From an uncultured Eudoraea sp. (GTDB lineage Bacteria > Bacteroidota > Bacteroidia > Flavobacteriales > Flavobacteriaceae): DNA of 64,000 nt. Both the position numbers and the translations under genes were made by a program. The stretch lies in NCBI GenBank assembly GCA_947258555.1, contig CAMYJF010000003.1:47487-111486 (forward strand), in the 5' to 3' direction. Shown in pieces: positions 44,979 through 53,195 of this stretch. The stretch's first letter is position 1. Every line of letters starts with the position of its first letter. Below the pieces are notes generated by a model. That model was not told the origin of the DNA. It made no database searches and saw nothing but the letters and a program-made list of their open reading frames with translations.

Positions 44979-46126
44979 GATATAAAGCGTTTAATGGCTT
45001 CCCTGATCTTATCTTCTTTTACGCAAAGCGAAAACCGAATATAGCCTTCCCCCGCACTTCCAAATACAGTCCCAGGTGCGATAAACACATGCTTGTTATG
45101 TAATATCTCATCTATATATTCCTCCGATTTTGCAGCTCCTTCCGGCAACCTGGCCCATACAAACATTCCGGTGGCATTTGGATCATAAGAACATCCCAGG
45201 GCGTCTGCTAATTGAAAGACCAAGTGTTGTCGTTTCTTATAAATGGCATCTAGCTGATCAAACCAAAAAGGGCCTGAACGCAATGCCGAAATTGCGCCTT
45301 TCTGAATTCCGTAGAACATCCCGGAATCCATATTACTTTTAACTTTCAAAATTGCCTGGATATGAGCCGCCTTACCAATGACCATCCCAACACGCCATCC
45401 GGCCATGTTGAATGTTTTGCTCAGTGAATTCAATTCCAAAACGGTGTCTTTAGCGCCAGGGATTGACAAGACGCTCAATGGGCTTTTGCTTAGCACAAAA
45501 CTATAGGGGTTGTCATTGATGACCAGAATTTTATGAGCTCTCGAGAAGGCAACCAATTTTTCCAATTGTTCCTTTTGTGCCATAGCCCCGGTTGGCATAT
45601 GTGGATAACTGACCCACATGATGCGCACCTTCGAGAGATCTTCTTTACCTAGTGCATCCAGATCGGGGAACCAGTTATTAGCTTCCTTTAATTCATATGT
45701 TCGGGGTTTTGCCCCTACCAATTTGGTAACAGCACTGTATGTAGGGTATCCCGGATTGGGAATAAGGACTTCATCTCCTGTATTGAGGAAGGCCATGCTT
45801 ATATGCATGATCCCTTCTTTAGAGCCCATTAATGGCAGGATCTCTGTGGCCGCATCGGTTGCAACACCAAATTTATTCTGGTAGAACTCGGACATGGTTT
45901 CCCTCAATTCAGGCAATCCCTGATAGCTCTGGTATTGATGTGCCCCTTCCTCAAATAACGAATTCTGAAAACTGGTGAGCACTTCCTGAGGGGGTGAAAG
46001 GTCCGGACTCCCTATGCCCATATTGATCACAGGCTTGCCCTGGGAGATCATCTCCCTGACTTCCCTCAATTTGGTAGAGAAGTAATATTCCTGAACCGAT
46101 TCCAGTCGTTTTGCTGTGCGGATCAT
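44975..46126 (-). CDS. Class I PLP aminotransferase, probably aromatic
   Basis: 383 residues of the fold-type I aspartate aminotransferase group. PLP-lysine Lys237 in SLSKTFNMAGWRVG, NPGYPTY near 124-130, and an ending RFSLCVKEDKIREAI. Its place between pheA and tyrA implies transamination of phenylpyruvate, 4-hydroxyphenylpyruvate or prephenate; specificity cannot be fixed from sequence. It overlaps both neighbours by four bases. Confidence 0.9.
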   Translation of the reverse strand: MIRTAKRLESVQEYYFSTKLREVREMISQGKPVINMGIGSPDLSPPQEVLTSFQNSLFEEGAHQYQSYQGLPELRETMSEFYQNKFGVATDAATEILPLMGSKEGIMHISMAFLNTGDEVLIPNPGYPTYSAVTKLVGAKPRTYELKEANNWFPDLDALGKEDLSKVRIMWVSYPHMPTGAMAQKEQLEKLVAFSRAHKILVINDNPYSFVLSKSPLSVLSIPGAKDTVLELNSLSKTFNMAGWRVGMVIGKAAHIQAILKVKSNMDSGMFYGIQKGAISALRSGPFWFDQLDAIYKKRQHLVFQLADALGCSYDPNATGMFVWARLPEGAAKSEEYIDEILHNKHVFIAPGTVFGSAGEGYIRFSLCVKEDKIREAIKRFIS

Positions 46127-46950
46127 ACCATCGCGTTTTTATATTCCCCAAGTAGCTGAAACTCCTCTGTCATGATCTCCAAAAGCGATTTAGCTTTTAT
46201 AAAGTTTTCGTACGAATCAAATGTAATATCGACAAAGAAGGAATACTTCCAGGGTGTTTCTATAACAGGCAGGGATTGGATCTTAGTGAGATTAAGATTG
46301 CAATCACTCATGACATTCAGTACAGTAGCCAGGCTTCCTCTTTTATGATCGGTTATAAAACGCAGAGAGGCCTTATTGATCTCTTCAGGAGGGATCACGG
46401 TGTTCTCTGTTTTTACAATTATAAATCGGGTTGCATTGTTCTTGATCGTCTGGATCTCTGATGCCAGTATCTCCAGATCATACATATCTGCGGCCATCTT
46501 CGGGGCGATCGCAGCAATTCCTTCTAAGTTGCCTACCTGGATCTGTCGCGCTGTCTCTGCCGTATCCACATCTTCTATCATTCGGATATGAGACTGGGTT
46601 TTTAAGTATTCACGGCATTGGAGCAGGGCCATAGGATGTGATCTAACTTCTCGTATATCACTGATATTTTGCCCTTTAAGAGCCATTAGATGGTGATGAA
46701 TATGGTGGTAGTGTTCCCCAATAATATGCAAGCGGTTTGATTGCACGAGGGCATAATTTGGAATAATGCTCCCGGCAATTGAATTCTCAATGGCCATCAC
46801 CCCCTGATCTGCCTCTTTAGCCAAGAGCTGATCGACAAGGCCATGGAACGACAGGCATTCCACCAATTCAAGATCCTTATCAAAATAAGCATCTGCCACT
46901 TGGTGGTGGTTGGATCCCTTGATCCCTTGTATGGCTACTTTTACTCCCAT
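46123..46950 (-). CDS. pheA: Prephenate dehydratase
   Basis: Converts prephenate to phenylpyruvate (phenylalanine branch). N-terminal catalytic part (VAIQGIKGSNHHQVAD, GVMAIENSIAGSI with the conserved TxF-type region at ATRFIIV) and a C-terminal ACT domain (about 195-270, SLATVLNVMSDCNLNLTKIQSLP) for feedback by Phe. 275 residues. No fused chorismate mutase; that activity is on AroF. The start codon follows directly after the attenuator terminator, so its expression depends on antitermination. Confidence 0.95.
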   Translation of the reverse strand: MGVKVAIQGIKGSNHHQVADAYFDKDLELVECLSFHGLVDQLLAKEADQGVMAIENSIAGSIIPNYALVQSNRLHIIGEHYHHIHHHLMALKGQNISDIREVRSHPMALLQCREYLKTQSHIRMIEDVDTAETARQIQVGNLEGIAAIAPKMAADMYDLEILASEIQTIKNNATRFIIVKTENTVIPPEEINKASLRFITDHKRGSLATVLNVMSDCNLNLTKIQSLPVIETPWKYSFFVDITFDSYENFIKAKSLLEIMTEEFQLLGEYKNAMV

Positions 46951-46955
46951 GTCTC

Positions 46956-46986
46956 AAAAAAAAAGTCCCGTAATTCGCACGGGACT
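46956..46986 (-). terminator. Attenuator terminator in front of pheA, with competing antiterminator
   Basis: On the minus strand AGTCCCGT-type arms, ACGGGACT at 46979-46986 on the plus strand with AGTCCCGT at 46964-46971, form an eight-pair stem with a seven-base loop, followed by eight to nine T that end five bases before the pheA ATG. The hexamer GGGACT (47023-47018) near the end of the leader peptide can pair with the first arm (AGTCCC, 46986-46981) and so prevent the terminator. This is the standard layout of ribosome-mediated attenuation. Confidence 0.88.
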
Positions 46987-47010
46987 CTATATCTTATCTT
47001 AAATAAATAG

Positions 47011-47082
47011 TTACAATAGTCCCTTTGCTCCTAGGTAGTAGAAGTAAAAAAAGAAACGATTCCAGAAATAATTCAAGCTCAT
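47011..47082 (-). CDS. Aromatic leader peptide of the pheA operon attenuator
   Basis: A 23-codon frame with ATG at 47080-47082 and stop TAA at 47011-47013. Residues 5-16 read YFWNRFFFYFYY; ten of 23 residues are aromatic (five Phe, four Tyr, one Trp). The aromatic run sits just upstream of the antiterminator hexamer, and the stop codon just after it, so a ribosome that stalls for lack of charged tRNA-Phe or tRNA-Tyr leaves the hexamer free, while one that reaches the stop covers it. Too short for ordinary gene finding. I regard this as a regulatory leader rather than a functional peptide. Confidence 0.88.
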   Translation of the reverse strand: MSLNYFWNRFFFYFYYLGAKGLL

Positions 47083-47100
47083 TATCTTCAATGTGAGCGG

Positions 47101-47130
47101 CTAAGGTAATTATTAATTGGAAAAATCAAA
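47101..47130 (-). promoter_or_regulatory. Promoter of the aromatic operon
   Basis: Minus-strand TTTG (47130-47127), 18 bases, then TACCTTAG (47108-47101), a seven-of-eight match to TAnnTTTG. This puts the transcript start about a dozen bases before the leader peptide ATG. Confidence 0.6.
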
Positions 47131-47222
47131 TAAAATGCAGCGATTTTTTGGGATGCCCAAGCCCATAGGTATCAGAAATTTCATAGTCGCTCTTCATTAG
47201 TTACCTTTATGGCCGGAAAACC

Positions 47223-48116
47223 ATGTCGATAGAAGTCAGCAACATATCCAAAACTTTTGGGCAGCAACTTGCCCTGGATTCAGTGACCTTTTCTATAGAA
47301 AAAGGAGAGATCGTAGGCTTCCTCGGGCCAAATGGCGCAGGTAAATCTACTATGATGCGCATACTTACCACCTATCTCGATGCAGATAACGGAAGTGCCA
47401 AAGTGAATGGACACAATGTCTTAGATGCACCCAAAGCCGTTCAAAACAGTATAGGCTATCTCCCTGAGAATAATCCACTATATCCAGAAATGTATGTCAG
47501 GGAATATTTGCGTTTCCAGGCAGAATTTTTCAAGGTAGGCAAGGATTCCATTGAAGCCGTCATAGAACAAACCGGCTTACTTCCTGAAGCACATAAGAAG
47601 GTAGGCCAATTGTCTAAAGGATACAAACAACGGCTAGGGTTGGCTGCTGCTTTGCTTCACGATCCGGATGTACTTATCCTGGATGAGCCTACGACGGGAC
47701 TCGATCCTAATCAATTGATCGAGATAAGGAAGCTCATCCGAGAGATCGGTAAGGATAAGACCATCTTATTATCCACTCATATTTTAAAAGAAGTAGAAGC
47801 TGTATGCGATAGGGTGATCATCATAAACAAAGGAAAGCTGGTAGCAGACTCTTCCTTACAAGCTCTCAGAGAACAACAGGAACAACGTATCGAGGTTGAA
47901 TTTGACTACCGAGTGGAAGACGTTTTACTGCAGCAACTTCCAAAAGTTATCTCCGTAAAGAACATAGAAGGATTCGTCTATGAGCTAAGTTTTGATTCTG
48001 AAAAAGACATGCGACCGACCGTTTTTGATTTTGCTCATGATAACCAGCTAAAAATTCTTCAACTGAACAGAAAGAACATTTCTTTAGAGCATTTATTTAC
48101 AGATCTTACCAGCTAG
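47223..48116 (+). CDS. gldA: Gliding motility ABC transporter ATPase GldA
   Basis: ATP-binding subunit that works with GldF and GldG, membrane proteins needed for gliding in Flavobacterium. Walker A GPNGAGKST at 35-43, signature LSKGYKQRLGLA, Walker B VLILDEPTTGLDPNQ and the His switch STHILKEV; a C-terminal domain of about 80 residues follows. 297 residues. gldF/gldG are not adjacent here. A TACCTTTA box at 47202-47209 is a possible promoter. It shares the gap with the pheA leader. Confidence 0.9.
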   Translation: MSIEVSNISKTFGQQLALDSVTFSIEKGEIVGFLGPNGAGKSTMMRILTTYLDADNGSAKVNGHNVLDAPKAVQNSIGYLPENNPLYPEMYVREYLRFQAEFFKVGKDSIEAVIEQTGLLPEAHKKVGQLSKGYKQRLGLAAALLHDPDVLILDEPTTGLDPNQLIEIRKLIREIGKDKTILLSTHILKEVEAVCDRVIIINKGKLVADSSLQALREQQEQRIEVEFDYRVEDVLLQQLPKVISVKNIEGFVYELSFDSEKDMRPTVFDFAHDNQLKILQLNRKNISLEHLFTDLTS

Positions 48117-48670
48117 GATCTATCACTTACTTTTTGTTTCAATAAGATCTGCATCATCATGGGCCCCAGGATAAGGTAGATCAAGGAAGTGTACAATCCA
48201 GGAAAGTAAGACCCCTGCCATAAGGATAACAGACAATGAAAAACAGCATTAGCCACTGTGCCGACCAAGATGAAAAAAAGAGGTATCAACATGAATTCCA
48301 TCTTCTTACTGTAAATGGCAATCGCACCAAGAATAAAAATGGCATAAGCTACCATGTTGAATGTAATAAACGCGTCACGGTCTAAGGGCGGAAAATCAAA
48401 CAGAATGGGTAGTTTTTCATATAATTTCCCATAGTACTCTTCAAGAAAATGTAGAAACTGGACAGACAGGGCGATCAGGTATAAGGGTAACAACTTGTGA
48501 GGTTCCGGACATTGTCTTGGGTGTATCAGCGCATAAAAAAACAAAAGTGTGATTAGGATACCACAAATAAAGATCCACTTCACTAAGATAGAAGGAGCGC
48601 CAAACCAAATTCCAACTATGCCAATGAAGGCTAAAAGAACCGGTGTAATTTTTTGTAGATCGATCTGCAT
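48113..48670 (-). CDS. HXXEE-domain membrane protein
   Basis: 185 residues, five to six hydrophobic segments. The motif HFLEE near residue 74-78 is the family hallmark (HxxEE), with a second His in NAVFHCLLS. The role of the family is unknown; the conserved His and Glu within the membrane suggest a metal-dependent or lipid-related activity, which is only a guess. It ends in a four-base overlap with gldA (convergent) and starts 11 bases after the serine hydrolase gene. Confidence 0.75.
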   Translation of the reverse strand: MQIDLQKITPVLLAFIGIVGIWFGAPSILVKWIFICGILITLLFFYALIHPRQCPEPHKLLPLYLIALSVQFLHFLEEYYGKLYEKLPILFDFPPLDRDAFITFNMVAYAIFILGAIAIYSKKMEFMLIPLFFILVGTVANAVFHCLLSLWQGSYFPGLYTSLIYLILGPMMMQILLKQKVSDRS

Positions 48671-48680
48671 ATGAACATTC

Positions 48681-49742
48681 TTATGATTCGCTTAGCAAGA
48701 TATGAGTAACCTCATCTAATACGGACTGCACCTTAGGATCTGTGCAATTAATGAGAATTGAGACCACAACCTTTTCTGCTGGATAGATATAGAAATTACT
48801 ATAACCCCCTACTCCATTTCCGGTATGACCCATACGCTTGCGTCCCTGATGGTCTTCCGACACTTCCCATCCCAGGCCATAAAAAGTGCTCTCACCTTTT
48901 ACTTTTCCTGCTCGCCAAAGTGCTTGCCATATAGACTCATCCAGAAGCCTTTGTTCAAGACATGCCTGTCCAAATAGGGCCAGATCGTCCGAGGTGGTCA
49001 AAAAACCACCGCCGGCTAGTTTGTACCTGTTATCCACTGTAGAAGCTAGCTTAAACCCTCCCGCATAACGCGTATAAAATTTGGCTACGCGATCGTCTTT
49101 TTCCTTAGGTATTTCCGGCCTTGTATTACGTAAATTCAAAGGTTTAAGCACTTCCTTTTCCACCAGCGCCTCAAAGGGAATACCGCTGACTTCCTGCATG
49201 GCAAGCGACAGCATGACCCAGTCAAAGCTGTTATAGTGATAGCCAGAATCGGGTTCAAAAAGTAAGTCGTCTTCCTTAATAATATCCAAACTATCCTTTA
49301 TATTCAGCGGCCTGTTCAAGGCGTATTCTTTTCCACGATAGCCGCGGATCCCGGCCGTGTGCCCTGCCAATTGCCGTATCGTAAAATCGTGTTTTTTCTT
49401 TGGGAAATAGGGCACATATGTATAAAAAGAAGCGTCCGGATCTATCTCACGGGATTGCATCATCTTTCCCAGGACAAGAGCTGCGATCGGTTTGGAAGCG
49501 CTGGCAGCACGACACAGGGTTTGTTTGGGGTCCATCGGTCTGACTTGCGCCATATCAGCATAACCATAGCCTTTTTGAAAAAAAAATTCCCCCTCCTTCA
49601 AAAAGGTAATGGCCAGGCCAGGCACTTTATTAAAATGTACCAGGTCTGCCAATATTTTATCAGCAGCTTCAAGGCCTATTAATGGAGGCTCTTCCAAATC
49701 TCCCTTGACCCATTTTACCAATCCATCCCAAACTGAAGACAT
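48681..49742 (-). CDS. Beta-lactamase-fold serine hydrolase
   Basis: 353 residues of the class C/esterase group. SxxK is Ser81-Ala-Ser-Lys84, the Tyr motif is YNS at 170-172 (YSN in most members), and HTGNG stands in for the KTG box. No signal peptide, so probably cytoplasmic; the natural substrate is unknown. Downstream of the head-GIN lipoprotein gene by three bases, so likely cotranscribed. Confidence 0.85.
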   Translation of the reverse strand: MSSVWDGLVKWVKGDLEEPPLIGLEAADKILADLVHFNKVPGLAITFLKEGEFFFQKGYGYADMAQVRPMDPKQTLCRAASASKPIAALVLGKMMQSREIDPDASFYTYVPYFPKKKHDFTIRQLAGHTAGIRGYRGKEYALNRPLNIKDSLDIIKEDDLLFEPDSGYHYNSFDWVMLSLAMQEVSGIPFEALVEKEVLKPLNLRNTRPEIPKEKDDRVAKFYTRYAGGFKLASTVDNRYKLAGGGFLTTSDDLALFGQACLEQRLLDESIWQALWRAGKVKGESTFYGLGWEVSEDHQGRKRMGHTGNGVGGYSNFYIYPAEKVVVSILINCTDPKVQSVLDEVTHILLSES

Positions 49743-49745
49743 AGT

Positions 49746-50525
49746 TCAATCCTTAAATATCAATTTCCCCTTATATAAAATAGCAATATCTACTGAATCG
49801 GGACGGTTATAGCTCAGTACATCTCCCGTACCCCTAATAACCCCACTAAGTGAGTTTAGGGGCCGGATCAGAATATCATTACTACCGCGATGATTTATCA
49901 GGACATGGCCGGCTTCCAGGTCATCAGCCTCAACCCGCGAATCCCCGGCCGCCAATGTGACCACCAATTCTTCAGTAATTCCTTTTAAAGAGTAATAGGC
50001 AATGCCATTGGCGACAACCACCACTTTTGAAGCATTCACTTCGAGATCAAAAGAACCATCCGTTGTTTCCGTTTCCGGGTTGTTGAAACTTTCAGATATC
50101 AATCGAAGCTCATCGACGGTGAAGATACCTTCAGACCGGATCGGGAAACCTGTACTACTGCGGATCTCAGATAAGTCGGGCGTAGTCACATAGAATTTGG
50201 TTTTCCCATAAGACCTCAAGAGGTTGCATCCGTTTTTGTTTCTTAGAATTAGTCTGTCATCCACCACCTCAGCAGAGATCTCTTTTCGTAGATTCTCTCC
50301 GGTTTCTAGCCTCACATTTTGTACCATGCCCGTCCTTACGATCAACTCAATATTCTCAAATACGGTGATGCTGCTAAATGCAGAAACAGGGATCTCTTCA
50401 CTGATCAGGTCACCGGAAGTCTGAAAACAGTCAGGGGCATTTTCACTGCTACAGGCTAGTAGCAACGTACAGGCCAGCAAGGCAATCGATAAGGATCTTA
50501 TGTATGTCTGTTCTTCCTTCTTCAT
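49746..50525 (-). CDS. Head-GIN-domain (DUF2807) lipoprotein
   Basis: Lipoprotein signal with Cys25 in LLLAC, then a 200-residue right-handed beta-helix-like domain of the DUF2807 type: ITVFENIELIVRTG, VRLETGENLRKEI, and repeated short strands with D/N turns. The family is found on the cell surface of Bacteroidota and has no proven function. 259 residues. It overlaps the lipid A deacylase-like gene by four bases. Confidence 0.85.
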   Translation of the reverse strand: MKKEEQTYIRSLSIALLACTLLLACSSENAPDCFQTSGDLISEEIPVSAFSSITVFENIELIVRTGMVQNVRLETGENLRKEISAEVVDDRLILRNKNGCNLLRSYGKTKFYVTTPDLSEIRSSTGFPIRSEGIFTVDELRLISESFNNPETETTDGSFDLEVNASKVVVVANGIAYYSLKGITEELVVTLAAGDSRVEADDLEAGHVLINHRGSNDILIRPLNSLSGVIRGTGDVLSYNRPDSVDIAILYKGKLIFKD

Positions 50526-51622
50526 AATCGTATTCCTATGCTTAATTCCACGGCTTCAGCCTTAGCTGCATGAGATTTTAAGGTCAATGCCCCATACCAT
50601 TTGGAGTTGAAATAGCGCTTTAAGCCGATCCGGTTGTATGTCCTTCCCTCAAAATCGAAAGGGTAATACATATAATAACCGAATTGGGTTACCACGCTTA
50701 TTTTGTTGATGAAAAGTTCGTGACCCACAAAAAGTCCGACACGCTTATAATCGTCGTCTGCACTTACGTTGTTTTCTGGAAAGGCGATAGATTGAAATTG
50801 AATGAGCTCTTTTAGGAAATTGGAGAAAAACAAATCCCCACCAAGTTGGATAGCACTCTTCCTGCCCAATCGCTTATCGGCATAAGCCGAAAAAATATAG
50901 AATGGAAATTGGCCTGAATTCACCACGTCACTTTCATTGATCCCGGAACGAAATGCAAGGTTTACTTTTACATTTTCTCTGATCTCAGGCAGGGAATCTA
51001 TCCGAATCCGTTCAGGCTCTGCTTCAGTTGATAAGGCATATATCAAGCCCAAGTTAAGGGCGAAGGTATTCGTAGACGTATTAGGGGCTTTGACATTCGC
51101 ATTAGAGTAATGAACTAAGGCAATACCGCCCTTGACTCCTAATCTATCAATAATATTCTCTTTTTGATAGTTCAACATCAGATGCGTAGTACTCTGCAAA
51201 TGTGTTCCATACGCATTTCCCCTGAAATTTGTTTCCCTGTTATAAGGATTCGTACTAAAGGCTATACCCTGGGCGATCCTGAGCTGTATCTTTCTTTTGA
51301 GTAAATAGAAATTAAAGTGTGCATAGAGACCCATGTGATGCCCCAATGTTTCATTATTCATGTCCTGATAGACCAAAGAAATGCCCGTATCCGGATAATT
51401 ATACCCTTGCTGCCAGGCTTCATTGCCAAATGTTTTCTTATTTAAAGAAAGGGTAAATCCCATAGGATGATCGGTGATCAAATGAGAAATATCCGGATTG
51501 TGTTTCAGGATAGAACCGGCATAGGTATTGAAGTCGAGCGTATACTGACCTTCAGGAGAGGATTGACCAAAAAATCCTATAGACCATGCTAAAGCTACGA
51601 TGAGGCAAGCGCTACACTTCAT
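50522..51622 (-). CDS. Acyloxyacyl hydrolase / PagL-like outer membrane protein
   Basis: Predicted outer-membrane beta-barrel enzyme that removes a 3-hydroxyacyl chain from lipid A. A Sec signal (about residues 1-20) precedes a barrel-like sequence; the PagL dyad is seen as His171 and Ser173 in VHYSNANVKAPN, the region that in PagL reads HxSN..KxPN. 366 residues, longer than PagL of Pseudomonas. First gene of a four-gene envelope run (deacylase, GIN lipoprotein, serine hydrolase, HXXEE protein). Confidence 0.82.
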   Translation of the reverse strand: MKCSACLIVALAWSIGFFGQSSPEGQYTLDFNTYAGSILKHNPDISHLITDHPMGFTLSLNKKTFGNEAWQQGYNYPDTGISLVYQDMNNETLGHHMGLYAHFNFYLLKRKIQLRIAQGIAFSTNPYNRETNFRGNAYGTHLQSTTHLMLNYQKENIIDRLGVKGGIALVHYSNANVKAPNTSTNTFALNLGLIYALSTEAEPERIRIDSLPEIRENVKVNLAFRSGINESDVVNSGQFPFYIFSAYADKRLGRKSAIQLGGDLFFSNFLKELIQFQSIAFPENNVSADDDYKRVGLFVGHELFINKISVVTQFGYYMYYPFDFEGRTYNRIGLKRYFNSKWYGALTLKSHAAKAEAVELSIGIRL

Positions 51623-51681
51623 GGTATGTAAAAGTAGGAAATTTAGGCGGGCAGTTCGCGCGGGGGGCCATTAAGATCCAC

Positions 51682-52635
51682 TTAAAAAACGCCTTCGGCT
51701 ATGGCCTGGATATTGGTGGACTTGCCCATAGAATAGTAATGAAGTACGGGCACGCCAGCGGCTTTTAATTCATTGGACTGTTCTATGGCCCACTCGATAC
51801 CCACCTGTCTTACTTCTTTGTTGTTCTTACACGCTTCCACGGCATCAATCAGGTCCTGGGGTATATCGATCCGAAAAACCTGTGGGAGCAAATGCAGGTG
51901 TTTTTTAATGGCTATGGGTTTGATCCCCGGGATAATGGGCACATTAATATCCATGGCCCGAGCGGCTTCTACAAATTCAAAATATTTTTTGTTATCGAAG
52001 AACATTTGGGTTACCACATATTCGGCCCCTAAATCAATTTTGTGTTTTAGCCATTTCAGGTCAGAATGGAGCGATGGGGCTTCCATGTGTTTTTCAGGAT
52101 AGCCGGCCACACCAATACAAAAATCAGCACAGTCATCAGATTCAATTACCTCATGCAGGTATTTCCCTTTATTTAAGTCTTTGATCTGCTCTACAAGATC
52201 TGAAGCGAATAAGTGTCCCCCTTGAGAAGGAGTGAAATATTTTTCTTCTTTCATGGCATCGCCGCGCAAAGCCATGATATTATCTATTCCCAGGTAGTGG
52301 CAGTCTACAAGCAGGTACTCGGTTTCTTCCTTGGTAAATCCACCACAGAGCACATGAGGTATCGTGTCTACATTGTACTTGTGTTTAATGGATGCGCAAA
52401 TCCCTACCGTACCCGGCCGCATTCTGGTAAGACGCTTGTCCAACAATCCATCTTTATCTATGTATACATATTCCTCCCGCGACGTTGTCACATCAATAAA
52501 AGGCGGCTTGAACTCCATAAGCGGATCAATATTGTCATACAATTCCCGGATATTCCTGCCTTTTACCGGCGGGATGATCTCGAAAGAGAAGAGGGTTTTG
52601 TTGTTCGCCTGCTTGATATGGTCAATAACTTTCAT
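51682..52635 (-). CDS. metF: Methylenetetrahydrofolate reductase
   Basis: FAD-dependent TIM-barrel enzyme that supplies methyltetrahydrofolate to methionine synthase. 317 residues, FSFEIIPPVKGRNIRELY at the N-terminus with the catalytic Glu, CGGFTKEE, LRGD, and FIPGIKP-type PIIPGIKPI. Last gene of the SAM-controlled methionine operon, separated from metH by an inserted S23 gene. The heptamer array at 52662-52689 lies 27 bases before its start. Confidence 0.95.
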   Translation of the reverse strand: MKVIDHIKQANNKTLFSFEIIPPVKGRNIRELYDNIDPLMEFKPPFIDVTTSREEYVYIDKDGLLDKRLTRMRPGTVGICASIKHKYNVDTIPHVLCGGFTKEETEYLLVDCHYLGIDNIMALRGDAMKEEKYFTPSQGGHLFASDLVEQIKDLNKGKYLHEVIESDDCADFCIGVAGYPEKHMEAPSLHSDLKWLKHKIDLGAEYVVTQMFFDNKKYFEFVEAARAMDINVPIIPGIKPIAIKKHLHLLPQVFRIDIPQDLIDAVEACKNNKEVRQVGIEWAIEQSNELKAAGVPVLHYYSMGKSTNIQAIAEGVF

Positions 52636-52661
52636 ACTCGTTCTTAAAATTTGTAATTACC

Positions 52662-52689
52662 AGTTCTTAGTTCTTAGTTCTTAGTTCTT
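52662..52689. repeat. Heptamer array (AGTTCTT) x4, left side of the S23 gene
   Basis: Four perfect head-to-tail copies of AGTTCTT on the plus strand, between the S23 stop and the metF start. The reverse-complement array lies on the far side of the S23 gene (53161-53195). Confidence 0.9.
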
Positions 52690-52715
52690 AGAGCCAAGTC
52701 AAATCATACTAAATG

Positions 52716-53093
52716 CTAGATTTTTATATATCCAGAATTGAGGCGTTTTTTAAAATAATTTATAAATCCGTGTAACAATTTTTTACATTCCTCCAGGTCG
52801 CTATTCAAATCTTCAAAAACATCCTGCCCGATGAGATCAAGGTCCAGAGAAATAAAAAGATGTGTCTCCAATTCATATATAGATCCCCTTGATATGTATA
52901 AAAATCTCAATGTGTCCTTATTTGATCTTCGTCCACAACCCTCAGCGATATTGGCCGGTATCGATATGGCACAACGTCTGATCTGATTGGTCAGTCCATA
53001 TCTTTCCTCTTTTGGAAATTCTTTAGTCTTCACATAAACTTTTGAAGCCAGCGCTCGGGAAAACTGCCAGACATTTAACTTTTTGTAATCCAT
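52716..53093 (-). CDS. Four-helix-bundle (S23/IVP family) protein
   Basis: 125 residues of the family first seen in 23S rRNA intervening sequences: MDYKKLNVWQFSRALASKVY start, RYGLTNQIRRCAISIPANIAEGCGR core, and LYISRGSIYELETHL. Proteins of this fold form pentameric barrels and include the diversity-generating retroelement helper Avd; the function of stand-alone copies is unknown. The ATG at 53091-53093 is the family start. It lies inside the metH-metF operon, on the same strand, and is bracketed by opposed heptamer arrays. No reverse transcriptase or variable repeat is in the window. Confidence 0.9.
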   Translation of the reverse strand: MDYKKLNVWQFSRALASKVYVKTKEFPKEERYGLTNQIRRCAISIPANIAEGCGRRSNKDTLRFLYISRGSIYELETHLFISLDLDLIGQDVFEDLNSDLEECKKLLHGFINYFKKRLNSGYIKI

Positions 53094-53160
53094 CTTTATT
53101 CTTTTGAGCATGCTTCTAAATCTATTCGCTATAACTGCATCTATTTTTCATACTATCACA

Positions 53161-53195
53161 ACTATGAACTAAGAACTAAGAACTATGAACTATGC
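53161..53195. repeat. Heptamer array (ACTA(A/T)GA) x5, right side of the S23 gene
   Basis: Five head-to-tail units, three reading ACTATGA/C and two ACTAAGA, which is the inverse complement of the AGTTCTT array at 52662-52689. The array runs into metH: the metH stop (53183-53185) and its last three codons are made of repeat sequence. Confidence 0.88.

Noticed and set aside
52716..53093. Diversity-generating retroelement accessory gene (avd)
   Set aside because: The fold family is shared, but there is no reverse transcriptase, template repeat or variable repeat in the window.
52662..53195. CRISPR-like array
   Set aside because: The heptamers are contiguous without spacers and the space between the two arrays is a gene, so this is not CRISPR.
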